From the NCBI GenBank assembly GCA_030686995.1, contig CM060697.1:104779272-104843271 (forward strand): a stretch of DNA of 64,000 nucleotides, in the 5' to 3' direction. Every line of letters starts with the position of its first letter. Position 1 is the stretch's first letter. A program made the translations under genes and the position numbers. The DNA is from Artemisia argyi (lineage: Eukaryota; Streptophyta; Magnoliopsida; Asterales; Asteraceae). This document shows positions 1 through 11,655 of this stretch, piece by piece. The notes under the pieces were generated by a model. The model was not told where the DNA came from, searched no databases, and saw only the letters and a program-made list of their open reading frames with translations.

Positions 1-3000
1 TATTAGACAACTTAAGTTAAGCTTTCTTTTTGCTTAGTTTCTGTGGTTTGCTGCTACCGCTTTCCTTGTTATTATTTGTGGATCTGAGTTTGTTGAAGTT
101 TTGTTTGGAGTTATTGTTATTGATCTCAGTGTGGTTGATAGTAATTGTTATTGTTGTTTATTTGAGTAGTTAAGTTTATTCAAACCTAAGGTGTTGATTG
201 ACAGTCGAATAAAAGAAGACAAACAAACCTTTGATATGTTCATGATGAACTTGTTTTGAAAGAGAAAATCATCCACCATATTTGTTGTTGTTATCTAATT
301 TGAAAAGGAAAAGTGAGCTTTTCGTTTAAGCTTGTGTTTGTGGAGTGCAATTCTGTCAAAAAAATAAAGGAAAGAATCAAAGAAAAAATAATTGGAAAAG
401 TTTTCAAAAATTGGGTTTCGAACCCCTGACCTCAAGCTCACACACAACGCAAACACAACACTCCATACCAACGGCTCTGGGGCACCAGTTCCGTTGGTAT
501 TTCTCTCTTATGTTTATTTAAAGCAATTTCATCCTAGTTCCTTCAAATAGCTTATTTGTTACTGATAAGCTCATTCTAGCTTATTGGTGAGGATAATTTC
601 TGAATTCATATTTTTCTCAAGTACCACTTAGCTTAAGTTAAATTTTGAATCAGGTTTTAAATTTTTACACTTTATAGTTTATTTATTATAATTTAATTAG
701 TGATAATTAGTTTTTAATTAGTAATAAATAGAGTTTTTATACAAAAATTAATTTTCTTCTTTTCAAAAATTTTATTTTGTCTTTTAGTGCGTTAGAAAAT
801 TATACGTGAACCCGTAGGACGTTTAGAACTTAAAATTCACGTTTTAATTTGTACGTTGACATTTGTTTTTAATAAACGTCACGTTTTTAATTTAGGTTAC
901 AATTTAGGATTCTCGATACCTAATTATGTTTTCCCGTAGTGTTTTAGGTTTTTCATAGTTTATTAGTTGCCTTAGGTTAATTTATTTTCACCTTCGTTTG
1001 TTAATTTTCCAACTTTGTTAATTTAACGTATCATAACACCAAATAACCTTTCCAATCATACAAGATTTTAATCCCAATCTCATTCGAAACTTTCCATTCA
1101 CACCTCGTTGGGGTACGACCTGGGAAATCACTTCCCGGTCTCACAATTTGAATATCACTTTCACAAGTTTTGTGAGGTAATCGTTTTCCTAAACGGTTTA
1201 CTCGTATTATGATTGATGCTAAACCACCTAACTTATGTTGACCATGGAATGGTCGACAAAGTCAAACAGCCTAGATCAATGCTCCGCGGAATATAGTGTT
1301 TCCCCGGGTCGTTATGTCCCGACGAGGTGTGAATGGTTATCAAACGGTTTCGTGATCGGGTGAATTTGGACGGAAAAGGGTTTGTGAGTGATTAAACTAA
1401 GGAATATACGAAGAAATAGCTTAAATAAGCTATATGAATAAGACGGGAAAGTTAGAAAAACCAGAAACGTTTAAAACCAAAAAACGCGTACGTTACGTTT
1501 AAATAAAACGTAAACGTACGAAATAAAAAGTGAAAACGGAAATCTGAAAACCCCCAGGGGGTGAAAATGACTTTTTTACAAACTAAAAGGTAAAATAAAA
1601 TTTTTAGAAAAAGAAAATAAATTTTTACACTAATTAATTATTTAATATTAATTAAAAACTATTTAATACTTATTATTAATATTTAAAACACTTAAATTAA
1701 ATACAATATTAATTAAATACTAAAAAGGTGAAAATAAAATTTCTAAAATTATAAAATAACTAAAAATAAGTTTTAAAATTAAAAAGTATTTTTGTCTTTT
1801 TGTGGATTTTCTATTAATTAATTACTAATTACCTAATTAAACTATTTTAAATTAAGAAACATACTAAATGAACAGTAAAAATTCTAATAAAATTTCTAAA
1901 ATTATTTTATAACATATAAAAGCTATAAAAAATATAAAAACTAGATTTTACTTAATAAAAACTAATTATGCTATTTAAAACTAATTATTAATTAATTATA
2001 AATAAAACTAAGATTAATTCTAATAAATACTAAATGATAAAATAAAAATCTGAGAAAATTAATATAAATACTTTAATATAATAGGTAATTAATAAAAATA
2101 TAAAAATGACAAGTACTTAATAAAAATTTAAAAATGAAAATTAAAATTAAATTACATTAAATAGAAACTGTCACTTAATTTTAAATTTGTTTTTCTTGAT
2201 TTTTCTTTTACAAACTTATTTAATACCTAAAAACTACAAACTTTTGTAAAAACAAGTAATGTGGAACTTAAAAATAAGCTGAGAAAAAGCCAAGAGTTGG
2301 GACAGTTGACCAAAGTTGACCAAAAGGCAAAATAAGCTAAAATGGCCTTAAGTGGGACCCACAATGGTTAAATCTGGTCCAACTAAGTTAATGAAACATT
2401 AATAAGCTGGAAAAAGCACAACTTGACCTCAGAATAAGCAATAAGCTACAAAATAAGCTCTTGGAACTTGTTAGGAAACTGAAAAGTGGGACAAAGTTTG
2501 GGGGTAATTCCAGGTGGGTCCAAGGGGTTTTCAGGTCAACCCAAGGGTCAAAACCCAAAGTATGGTAGGAGGGGGTTGGAAGAAACCAAGGTTGGGCACT
2601 GGGACCCACAAGGGTGGCCAGAAAACCACCACCAAGTGGTGGTGGTGGTTGTGTATGCTGCTGAGACAGAGCAGACCTTGCCCTGCAAGTCACTTTGGGG
2701 ACTTGTGGGGCCCACAAGAAAAATTCTAAAAATATAAACAAGCTAGAACACAAAAGGTGAGCTGGTATACTATAACTAGGAACAAGTTTCAAGGATTAAT
2801 TCCTAACACAAAATTCAGAAATAGTCTTGGAATTTTAGGAAAAATCTGAAATGAGCACTTTTGACTTTTCATGTAACTTTGCTATGTTGGCTATTTTGAG
2901 TTTCTACTGCCTCTAATTGATTAGTACATGTTTATAAATGACTAGGAAACTGAAAATGAGTAATGTTATGACTTGTGCAAGTGGTTGATGGCTTATGCAA

Positions 3001-4864
3001 CCCCAAAAATCCCAATAGTGACTGTTATGGGGCAATGAGGGTGATTTTGACTATTTGGTATATAAGACCAAGGTATTATGCTTCTACTATCCTACTATTA
3101 CCTAATGTGGCATGAGTAAACTAATGGCAACCTCAGGAACCTATCAAACAACTTTGAACAATTCTGATCCAAACACCCCTTATTGGGTACTGTTTGGAGT
3201 CTAATGAAGCAGTTCTAATACCTAAGCCATGGAACTGAATCCTAAGCTTATTCTAACATCCAATAAGCATACATACACCAAAATAAGCAATAAGCAATAA
3301 CTATGGCAACTGTGGAAAGTGATGCAAAGATTAAATGAGGAGACTTACTTGAAAATAAGTTGCAATGGGCAATTGCATATGAACTGCCAGGATAAGCTCA
3401 GATAAGCTATGAAAGAGCTTAATGAGCTTATCCAAAGGCTGTTTGAACTTATCTAACAGGAACCAATAACTTACAAGGCTAAACAAGAATTTGGATTTTC
3501 TATATTTAAAACACAAATTTGGAATTGAAATTTGGAAACTTGAAATATTTTATTGAAATGAGTTTCAATTACATAAGCAATACATAGTACAAGAAATTTA
3601 AGCAAAAATTACAATGAAAACTAGATAATTAGACTGATTCGACAATAACTACCCTACAACTATTCTAAAAACTAAAACTAATACTACTTCTCTTCTTTTT
3701 TCTTTTCTTTTATAGTCCTGGAGAGACTCTCTGACTTTCCCACTTGCTTTCAGCCATTGGATTGGCTCCATGTGATCTTGGCCGTTCAAACTCATATTGG
3801 CGGGAAAATAGGGATTTGGCAGGTGTGAGTGGGTTTGGTGAGTAGGTGAGGCATTCAATGAAGGGGAAGGTTTTGGTGAAGGTATTAATTGGGTGGCTTG
3901 GTTTGGTGAAAAGTATCATGGATGGGGGAGACAAGAGGAGGGAAACGGGGGGGTTGAAGATGGTGGTCGTTTGACTGTTTTGCTTGACCCTGCCTCGTTG
4001 ACTCTTTGACCCTGGGGTGGGTAATATTGAAATGGGAATGGGCTTTGGTGGGCTAAGGTTGTATGGTGGGCTTTTGTTGTTGGGTGATATTAGATTATAA
4101 CACAAAGGGTCCATTTGGCTTCTAAATTATACAAGGACCATATATGTAATTTCAGAAAGTTGGGGGCTGAAAATGTAACTTTTTCAAACTTAACTCAAGG
4201 GTCCAACTTTGCCATAGTTTCATAAGTCCAAAGATAAAAATTACATTTTTTTTCATTTTTCAAATTCCCGGGGACCAAATTTGACAAGTTGCCAAACTTG
4301 AGGGACCAAACATGTAATTTTCTGAAAATTTCACCCAAGGACTATTTGTGATACATTTTGATTTTCCAAGGGCGAAAAATGATTTTTCTTTCAAAAATAT
4401 CCCACCAGGGACTGAATCTGCCAAAATCTGTAACTCCAGGGACTAAATTGTAAATTTCCAAAACTTTTCCAATTTTTCACCAAAGGGCTAAATATGACAA
4501 CTTATGATTGTAAAAGGACCTTTGGTGATAATTTTCTATATTTTGAATATCCAGGGACTAGTTTTGTAATTTTATGAAAGTTGAGGGACTGAAACTGCCA
4601 ATTTTGCAAACTTTGTGCGTTTTTCATTTGTTTTTGCTCATTTTGCATCTAAAACATATAAAACACAATTTTGAAATATTTTTAGTATTTTGATGCATTT
4701 CTGAGTGTTTTTGTATGTTTTGCAGTTCAGATTAGACCAAAAATGATGAGTGTTTGAGCACTCATCATATTACTTCACGTCTATTTATCTCACGATAAAT
4801 TAGACTTCACGTTTGTTGATATTTTGATAATTGTTGTTTGCACGCACCAAAAAACAATGAATCA
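1..4864 (+). repeat. 3' part of an Athila-like LTR, interrupted by a solo LTR
   Basis: Bases 1-1209 and 4773-4864 together align by eye with the last ~1.3 kb of the LTRs at 9797-11147 and 18227-21920. They share the block ending in cctaaacggtttactcg, then ttacttcacg, and the terminal aatgaatca. The match is clear but diverged, so this is a related family or an older copy. The left end lies outside the window, so it could be a solo LTR or the 3' LTR of an element lying to the left. The middle is occupied by a separate insertion at 1210-4767. No coding sequence is visible. Confidence 0.75.
1210..4767 (-). mobile_element. Solo LTR of an Athila-like Ty3/gypsy element
   Basis: Read on the minus strand this 3.56-kb block starts tgatgagtgctc and ends caatca (TG...CA). 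Its start matches the start of the 3' LTR at 18227 (tgatgagtg, then a conserved 'aactgcaaaa' stretch). Its end contains the same 'ttcacacctcgt...cgaccc' block as the other LTRs. It is flanked by 5-bp direct repeats tatta (1205-1209 and 4768-4772), and removing it restores the continuous LTR sequence of the host copy. No internal region is present, so it is a solo LTR left by LTR-LTR recombination. Bases 1560-2260 are extremely AT-rich. The long frames inside it (for example 2388-2792) are non-coding. Confidence 0.85.
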
Positions 4865-4880
4865 TACATGTTCAACTAAC

Positions 4881-5245
4881 CTTTGTATCGGTCTCCATGT
4901 TAACACCATTCTCAGTCACAGGGGCAATCTCCATATTAACAATAGTCTGAATCGCTGAAGGCACATCACATGAGGCATCGTCGGTATCCATCTTTGTTGC
5001 TTCTTTCGATGGTTCCTCAATCACTGGAACTTCAACTTCCTTTTCTTGAATCAGCTGAAAATACAGATAACAAAAAAGGTATAATATGATTCAGGCACCA
5101 ACGACCAACAAACCAAATATTTAATTCAACCAAAAACTCTATCTGACCTGTGCAAAGTCCACAGAGACAATTCCATGAAAATTCAAACGGGTTTTCACCT
5201 TGACCTTAGTATACCAGCCATTTGTTGTTTGGAAGAGACCAATCT
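4881..5245 (-). pseudogene. Two-exon fragment of a plant Hsp110/Hsp70-14/15-like chaperone
   Basis: On the minus strand two open exons, 5245-5148 (98 nt) and 5054-4881 (174 nt), are separated by a 93-nt GT-AG intron. The second ends in a good donor (aag/gttag). Exon A encodes IGLFQTTNGWYTKVKVKTR followed by LNFHGIVSV. Exon B encodes an acidic stretch with EVEVPVIEEPSKEATKMDTD and METDTK. This arrangement (conserved LNLHGIVSVE-type beta strand, then an acidic insert rich in MDTD/METD) is characteristic of the substrate-binding region of plant Hsp110-class nucleotide-exchange factors. No ATPase domain or C-terminus is present, and an LTR begins 16 bp past the last donor. It is therefore a captured or broken fragment, though both exons are still open. 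The family call is from memory of the chaperone family. Confidence 0.7.
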
Positions 5246-6499
5246 CTGTATCATTGTCAACATAAAAGTGTAAGGAGATAATTGTTATACAAATTGACAT
5301 AAAGTGAAGAACTTATAAAGCTTTTAGCAAATTCTAGTGTGCATGTACTAATAGTTGTCGGCGCCTGCAATTAACTGACTTCACATCATATGCTACTGAT
5401 TTTCAACATGCAAACAAAGCAAGATATCCTACCAATTTCTGCCACACCCTGCACACGATCCTCATAAGCTTGTTTGCATGTTTTCAGCACAACCCTGACA
5501 ACAACAAATTAATTGGTCATTACGGTCAACACATACCTAGGTATTACATATTTAGAAGCAAAGGAAGTTAAGTTTAAGGTAGACACAACTTGTTAGGGAA
5601 TACGTCAACAAATACATCACCTTTTTTATCAATTGATCAACAGGCAATGCAACAATCGATTCATCTTTGTGCTGTCCTAATAATGCAGATAAGGGTACAT
5701 GTCGGTCTCCATTCCAAGACGATGACCTGTTTCTTTTCCTATTGGTAGCTAATCACATATCTAAGTATGTCATATTATAGTAGGATGAGTGTGTTTGTAT
5801 CGACTGCAAAACTAAAGTTCCAAGGGGTGTTTGGATCGCCTGCAAAACTAAAGTTTTAGGGGCATTTGGTTGCAAACTTAAAGCATTAAGGGGCGTTTGG
5901 TTCTGCTATTAAATTACAGTCCAACATTTACATTGAGATTTAAAACATAAATAGGGTGGTTCTTTGGATGTGAGTTTTATTAGGTTTCAAATATGCACAA
6001 TACATATTCAAGAGATGTATTCCTATTCAAATATGCATAGATTAAATAGGATAATTTGTTCACACACCTCTAAATTTAATAAACTTCTCCAAGGGATGTA
6101 TTCCTATTCAAAATCCAACCTTTCATTGGTAAAATCCCTACAACAATTAGTGGAAAAATTAGTGAAAAGAATTGGTTTTCAGCAAGATGTTGGTACATTA
6201 TAAGTTTTAACTCTTAGAGGCTGTTGAAAAAAACAAACAAATAATTAGCTTATACTGATCACTTGATACAGTCCATTCTAACGTTAAGTTCATTCTATCA
6301 TCAGTTCCTGAGGCGATAATCCTATTCAAATAGTTTTAAAAGCAATTTTAAACAACTTCAGAGTAATACAAACCGTTTTATGAAAGTATAACCTTTGATG
6401 TCAACGGGTTTCAGAGAACGATTACATCTTAAAACAATTCTTAAACAACCAAGCTGGCCAATTCTATGTCACCACTAACATGCTAAAAATCTGGTATAC
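5246..6499 (-). other. Gene-fragment-like region, unrecognised exon-like pieces and short repeats
   Basis: There is no complete gene. On the minus strand 5440-5500 has an exon-like open stretch (VVLKTCKQAYEDRVQGVAEI) bordered by AG and GT dinucleotides. Near 5600-5750 another open stretch reads DRHVPLSALLGQHKDESIVA. Neither is recognised, and neither belongs to the Hsp110 family next door, so the region looks chimeric. Bases 5808-5905 hold about three imperfect ~38-bp repeats of the type 'tgcaaaactaaagtt..aggggcgtttgg'. Bases 5910-6499 show no convincing coding; the frame at 5964-6203 has no supporting feature. Confidence 0.4.
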
Positions 6500-6504
6500 C
6501 TGGA
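6500..6504. repeat. Target-site duplication ctgga, left copy
   Basis: ctgga here is repeated at 50271-50275, immediately outside the two LTRs of the minus-strand gag-pro element. Joining the flanks gives 'atctggtatacctggacaaagg', nearly identical to an unbroken copy at 50401-50422 (with gaacaaagg). This supports a single insertion spanning 43.8 kb. Confidence 0.85.
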
Positions 6505-7926
6505 TAAAGCGTGGGAATTGCACCAGGCTTTACCTCTCGAGGGATCTCGAGAAGCTTACAACCCCCACCAGGCAGTGTACCTGATCGTTGTAGTATAATA
6601 TAGTGACAAATACTGGGGGATTGATCGTTAAACTTAGGAATAGTGTCGCTAGGATTAGAAAACCTAAAGACTAGGTCTAGAGATGAGGGATGATTCTTTT
6701 TGTATTTTTTTATATTTTATAAAAGCAAGTGAAATCTCTGTTTTGAAGGAGTTGGGCGGAATCAGTTGCTAGTCAATTAACCCAATAACTAAGATGCAAT
6801 CAAAATAAAATACTAAAAATGAAAATAAATTAAATTAAGATAGTGGTGTGAGCAATATGTGGGAGAATTGTGTTTACTTAGATTTCACTACTCCCTAGAT
6901 ATCTTTTACAGGTTAATTACTGGTTACAGTTGCGTGGATGACGGATTGTATTTCTTAATACCATTCATGGGGTTGCGTACTTACTTCCCCAATCCTGTAA
7001 GCTCCTACTTCACTCCTATGTCGAGCCGACTAAGAAGCTCCTAACATGGGATCACTAGAATTCGCTCATGCATTAAATACAATCATAAAAACCTAGTACA
7101 CATCGGTTCATGTTTCTTAAGACGTTCAAGCAAGTTACACAATGGAGATCTGCCAGTTTTCTTAAGCCTAACATTGAAATCATTCATCCATTACAACTAT
7201 AAACAAGTAATCAACCTATAATTAACATCTAGGTTTCATTACATCTATGCAAACACATGAAAGATCTAGCCTAGCATGTTATAATCAAGACAAGCATAAG
7301 ATATATTCAAACAACACATAGACATATTGAATGAATTGAAAGAGGACTTATCTTAATTGAACATGAAAGGTTTCAAGGGGTGAAGACCCTTGAAAATAAT
7401 GTTACAAATGACCTAGGGTTTATTAGGTTCGACCCTAGTATTCTCCACACAAGTTCCTCTCTTATGAATGAAAAATAGAAAAGTATATATAGATTTTGTG
7501 AGGTGACGGCGTCAAGAGTAAATGTCTGACGCCGTCATCTTGCCGCCAATAAAGTTCTCGGACTGCCTAGATCTGGGTTTGACGCCGTCACGTGTAATCC
7601 ATCTTCAGGCCGTCACTCAAGTAACTCTTGACGCCCTTCTCTTGACGCCTTCAGGTTTTCTCTGGGTCGTCATGGATTTTACTCCTGACGCCGTCATCTT
7701 TCCCTTCTTGACGCTGTCAGGTACTGTTCTCAGCATGGAAAATTAAGTCTTTGCCGTTTTCTTCACTTTTATGCTCCAAAAACGTCCAAAATGCTTCCTT
7801 TTCCAGAATTCACTCCCAAAGTACCTAAAATCACAAAAAGGAACGATTTAGGGCAATATTTGATCAAATAAATTCAATTCTGGGCTTAAATGACCACCTA
7901 AAAACGGTTCATTTTTCGCCTCATCA
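6505..7926 (-). repeat. 3' LTR of the gag-pro element
   Basis: This 1422-bp block pairs with 48850-50270 (1421 bp) along its whole length. Minus-strand start is tgatgaggcg. The end should read cacgcatca but here reads cacgcttta, two substitutions in the terminal bases. It contains seven copies of a tgacgccgtca-like palindrome at 7502-7722. The frames at 6859-7044 and 7522-7746 recur in the other LTR but have no coding features; they are chance frames conserved by LTR identity. Confidence 0.85.
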
Positions 7927-9796
7927 TATACCCTTACACTTGAGATTTGCTTGTCCTCAAGCAAATGCGCTTTTATTCTAGTCAAAATACAAGTTAGGGG
8001 TCATTTAACACTAATATAAAAGTAATTAAAACAAATAATCGTTCCACTAAAGACCAAAGACAAGCACGGAGGTCACACACTAGCACCTCACAAATAGTGT
8101 TTAGATACTCACATCTCTCGGGTGTATTAAAGTAATATCACAATATGGAAATGGAAAACATCTCTCACTACCTGTCATAGCAAAATAGATTACCATAGGC
8201 TTGGGAAAGGATCAAACCTCCACCACATGGCGTAAGCACCTAAGATAAACTATCAAAGAGGTCTTTTAAAGGGTTGTAACGTTAGGTGTAGGGACATGGA
8301 ATACACGGTTTTGTTGGATATAGGTAGTATTTACTGGTGGCGAGTTAATCATCTTGGCTAATTACATGTACAATATGGCGTTGCTAAGCCAAGACAAGAC
8401 TCGACTTAAGCTAATAAATAAAAAAAAAATAACAAAAACATAAAATAAACATAGAATGAAACGGGATGGTAGTCTGTATGTTTTTCTTTCTTTTCTTTTT
8501 CTTTTTCTATTTTTTTTTGTGCATACATTCTTACCCTACCATCCAAAATAATAAATCATAGGGAATGAACATTCCCCTTACACTTGAATTTTTACATACT
8601 TTACAATAAACTAATCTAATGACTCGAATTAAGATAATCAAAACACTTGGAGTACGTTTAAGATTAACGTACATATGGGGGTAATAATATGATGTTCTTC
8701 CCCATTACTCCATAATATAAGTACTTTACCCATGAGTCCCAATCATCCCAAAACAATATGTACAAGGATATGACTCGACTTAGCAACCATGTAATCAATT
8801 AGATAATTAACTAAGGGTTTAAACAAATAACAATAATGCAATAAAGATGAGTGCATACACGGAAGGCTAAGGCGATTTGGTTGTACATTTAAGTGGGGTG
8901 TAACAAATTCTTCCTTTAAGTAAGATGCTTAAAGTTAGAAACGAAAAGATAGGCTCGGAGGGGTGTACTAGGAGTTTCGTGTACTAAAAATGAGTACAAC
9001 GCTAAGGTGTGGGAAAAATTAGTTGACATAAATAGCCAAGTAGTATGACTTAAATGGTCAAGTAATTATGATATGGGTTTAACACAAGGGTGATCCTAAT
9101 GCCTCTTATCATGTAGTAAATCCTACTACACGAATGTAGTCTCACTAGCGGTCTCGGGATGCATCACAAACGCAAGTTCTAGAATCTAAATGCTACCGGT
9201 ACACTCATAAGCACTAGTAGTAAATGCTTTTCCTATCAAATCTAAATGCGAACCTCACATATTTGGGTGGAAAATTTTTCTGAATGGTATGGTTTTGTGC
9301 TAGTCATACAATCTCCTATCCATGAGATGCTTGCTATGGCTAATGTTTCACTCCTAAATGTTGTAAAAAATTTTAAATTTGGCGCTAAAATTACACTAAC
9401 AAGTATTTCTCATAGTTTTATTACACATCTACTATCAAACAAACAAACTCAAGCGAAAGTGTATCTGTAAGGTATCATCATTTTACCCTCCCCTTACACT
9501 TAGGATGAACATTGTCCCCAATGTTCAAGTAAAGAATGTAAAAGTGAAATAAGTAAAAAGAATGAAATCAAATACTCCCCTGATTCGCTCGGTATGGATA
9601 ATAAGGTAGCCAGGTTAGATCTTCTTCCAAGAAAATGAACAATCAAAGCTTCCCTTCCAGAATATAAATCTTCTTCTTGTCATATATAACCTGTAAAACC
9701 TAAGAAAACAAACAAGGCAACCTCGCGTAAAATCGGCGGCAAACTATATATGCTAACAAATCCTAGAAAACAAAATCAGGTATAATGCTTGTGGAA
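7927..9796 (-). other. Non-coding 3' internal region of the gag-pro element
   Basis: I find no gene in this 1.9 kb. It is characterised by recurring 'ccccttacacttga/gg' strings (7930, 8577, 9489) and a polypyrimidine run at 8483-8516. The frame at 9246-9470 has no recognisable domain. By position it is the segment between the coding region and the 3' LTR. The stretch just 3' of the LTR boundary (minus-strand aagtgtaagggtata) would have to act as the polypurine tract, but it is weak. Confidence 0.55.
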
Positions 9797-11147
9797 TGAT
9801 TAATTTTGAGTGTGTGTTGTTGTTGTCATTTATTATTGTTGTTATTTATATGTTTTGAGCTTTTTAGAGTTTAAGTGCTCATTTGAGCTTCTTATGAGCT
9901 TGTTTGGTTCCTGGCTACTCCTATTGATGCTCAGTTATATACTGAGCTTGTTTGATCATTGCATCTAATTGAGCTTGCCTTCTTACTGATTGTTGTTAGT
10001 TGTTTGATGGCTGTTTTGTTTGTTTATGTTGGAATTAGATCTTGGTTTTGGCTCATTTGAGGTTCTTGTTGGCTGCCAAATCCAAATAAGCTCACTTAAA
10101 CACCTTAAAAACCCCCACTGTTGCAACTTCCTTTTTTAAATTGCTTATTTAGTTAGTTTTAGAAATTGTTGTAGTTATAGAAAATGTTTGTTTTTGTGTT
10201 TTTAGTATGTTTATTAAAGAAAGTTTTTAAAAAAATAGTTTTTCAAAAAAAGGAAGTCACAGGGGTCGAACCTGTGACCTCCCTCTCACACACAGACACA
10301 ATACCACACCACACAACCACTCTGCCCTTGGGACTTTTTCTCATTTGGTTTACTTAATTAATTCTTTTATAATAGTCTTTGCTTCTAACCCTTTTTAGCT
10401 TATCAAATCTGAATAAGTCCTTATCAGCTTATTAGTAGTAGCTTATTCCAATTAAGCATTTTTCTTAAGTTTGTAATAACATAAAGTAATTTTCAAAAAA
10501 GTTTTAGATTTTTTTACTTAGTGGTTTGTTTATTATAATTTAATTAGTGGTAATTAGTTTTTAACTCATAATAAATAGAATTTTAGTCGGAAAATTAATT
10601 TTCTTTTTTCTAAAAATTTCTTTTGTCCTTTAGTACGTAAGAAAATTATTCGTAAACTCGTAGGACATTTGGAACTCAAAATTCGCGTTTTATTTTGCGC
10701 ACTAGCGTAATTTTTAATTAAACGTCACGTTTCTAATTTGGTTAACGTTTTAGGATTTCCGATACCTAATTATGTTTTCCCGTAGTGTTTTAGGCTTTTC
10801 CTAGTTAATTAATTGCCTTAGGTTAATTTATCTTTACTTTCGTTCGTTAATTTTCAATTTCGTTAATTTAACGTATCGTAAAACCAAATAACCTTTCCAA
10901 TCATACAAGATTTTAATCTCAATCTCATTCGAAGCTTTCCATTCACACCTCATTGGGGTACGACCCGGGAAATCACTTCCCAGTCTCACAATTTGAATAT
11001 CACTTTCACAAGTTTTGCGAGGTAATCGTTTTCCTAAACGGTTTACTCGTGTTACTTCACGTTTATTTGTCTCACGACAAATTAAACCTCACGCTCATTG
11101 ATATTTTGATAAATTGTTGTTTGCACACACCAAAACACAATGAATCA
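9797..11147 (+). repeat. Truncated 5' LTR of the Athila-like element
   Basis: This block matches 20575-21920 closely but lacks the first ~2.35 kb of the 3' LTR. The match begins abruptly at tgattaattttgag and ends caatgaatca just before the PBS. The missing part is the LTR upstream region, where promoter elements would be expected. The left boundary has no visible duplication with the right flank, so it reflects deletion rather than an intact integration junction. Confidence 0.85.
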
Positions 11148-11149
11148 AA

Positions 11150-11167
11150 TGGCGCCGCTGCCGGGGA
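11150..11167 (+). promoter_or_regulatory. Primer-binding site, tRNA-Asp type
   Basis: tggcgccgctgccgggga lies two bases after the LTR end. It resembles the complement of the 3' end of plant tRNA-Asp, the usual primer of Athila elements, apparently with one mismatch in the middle. Confidence 0.75.
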
Positions 11168-11655
11168 GGCTGTGTGTCGAAAGTCTTGATAAGGTTTAGA
11201 CGATCAGTCTTGTAGAACCTTCGCAAGAAGTTATGCTTTTATAAAACGTATAAAAAAACCAAAAATATTTTTCTTTTGTTTCTAGTATATGTATTATATC
11301 TATAAAAGTTAAGAAAAACACAAAAAGATTTCCCATTTCATTGTTTAATAATTACAACATTAAAATCTTACCACCGCAAACCAAGGCAGAACACCTACCA
11401 ACTGGGGTGTGACCATAGTAAGTTCCCAAACCAAAGATCAAAACTTGCCTTTGTATCACTTGCGTTTTGGAAAACTTTTAAACGAGAAACACACTTTAAG
11501 AGGAGTCGAAACGGTATGTGGCGATCCAACGAACTTCGTCCAGTGAGAGATCCATTCTTCTCTCCCGCTCCTTTGTGCGTTTTTCTTTAGAAGTCTACCT
11601 TGCGTTCTTGATTATTGGTTTAAGTTCCCTTGTCGTTAAAGTGGTATTGTTTTAA

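Noticed and set aside
2388..2792. 134-codon frame on the minus strand and two overlapping plus-strand frames
   Set aside because: Inside the solo LTR, low-complexity (ccaccacca run), no domain, not conserved as a frame in the 3' LTR at 20300.
3649..4114. Overlapping minus-strand frames of 69 and 134 codons
   Set aside because: LTR sequence rich in Pro/Ser/Thr codons by composition; no start context or domain.
10953..11189. Frame at the end of the Athila-like 5' LTR, with a counterpart at 21702
   Set aside because: Conserved only because the two LTRs are copies; it crosses the LTR-PBS boundary and has no domain.
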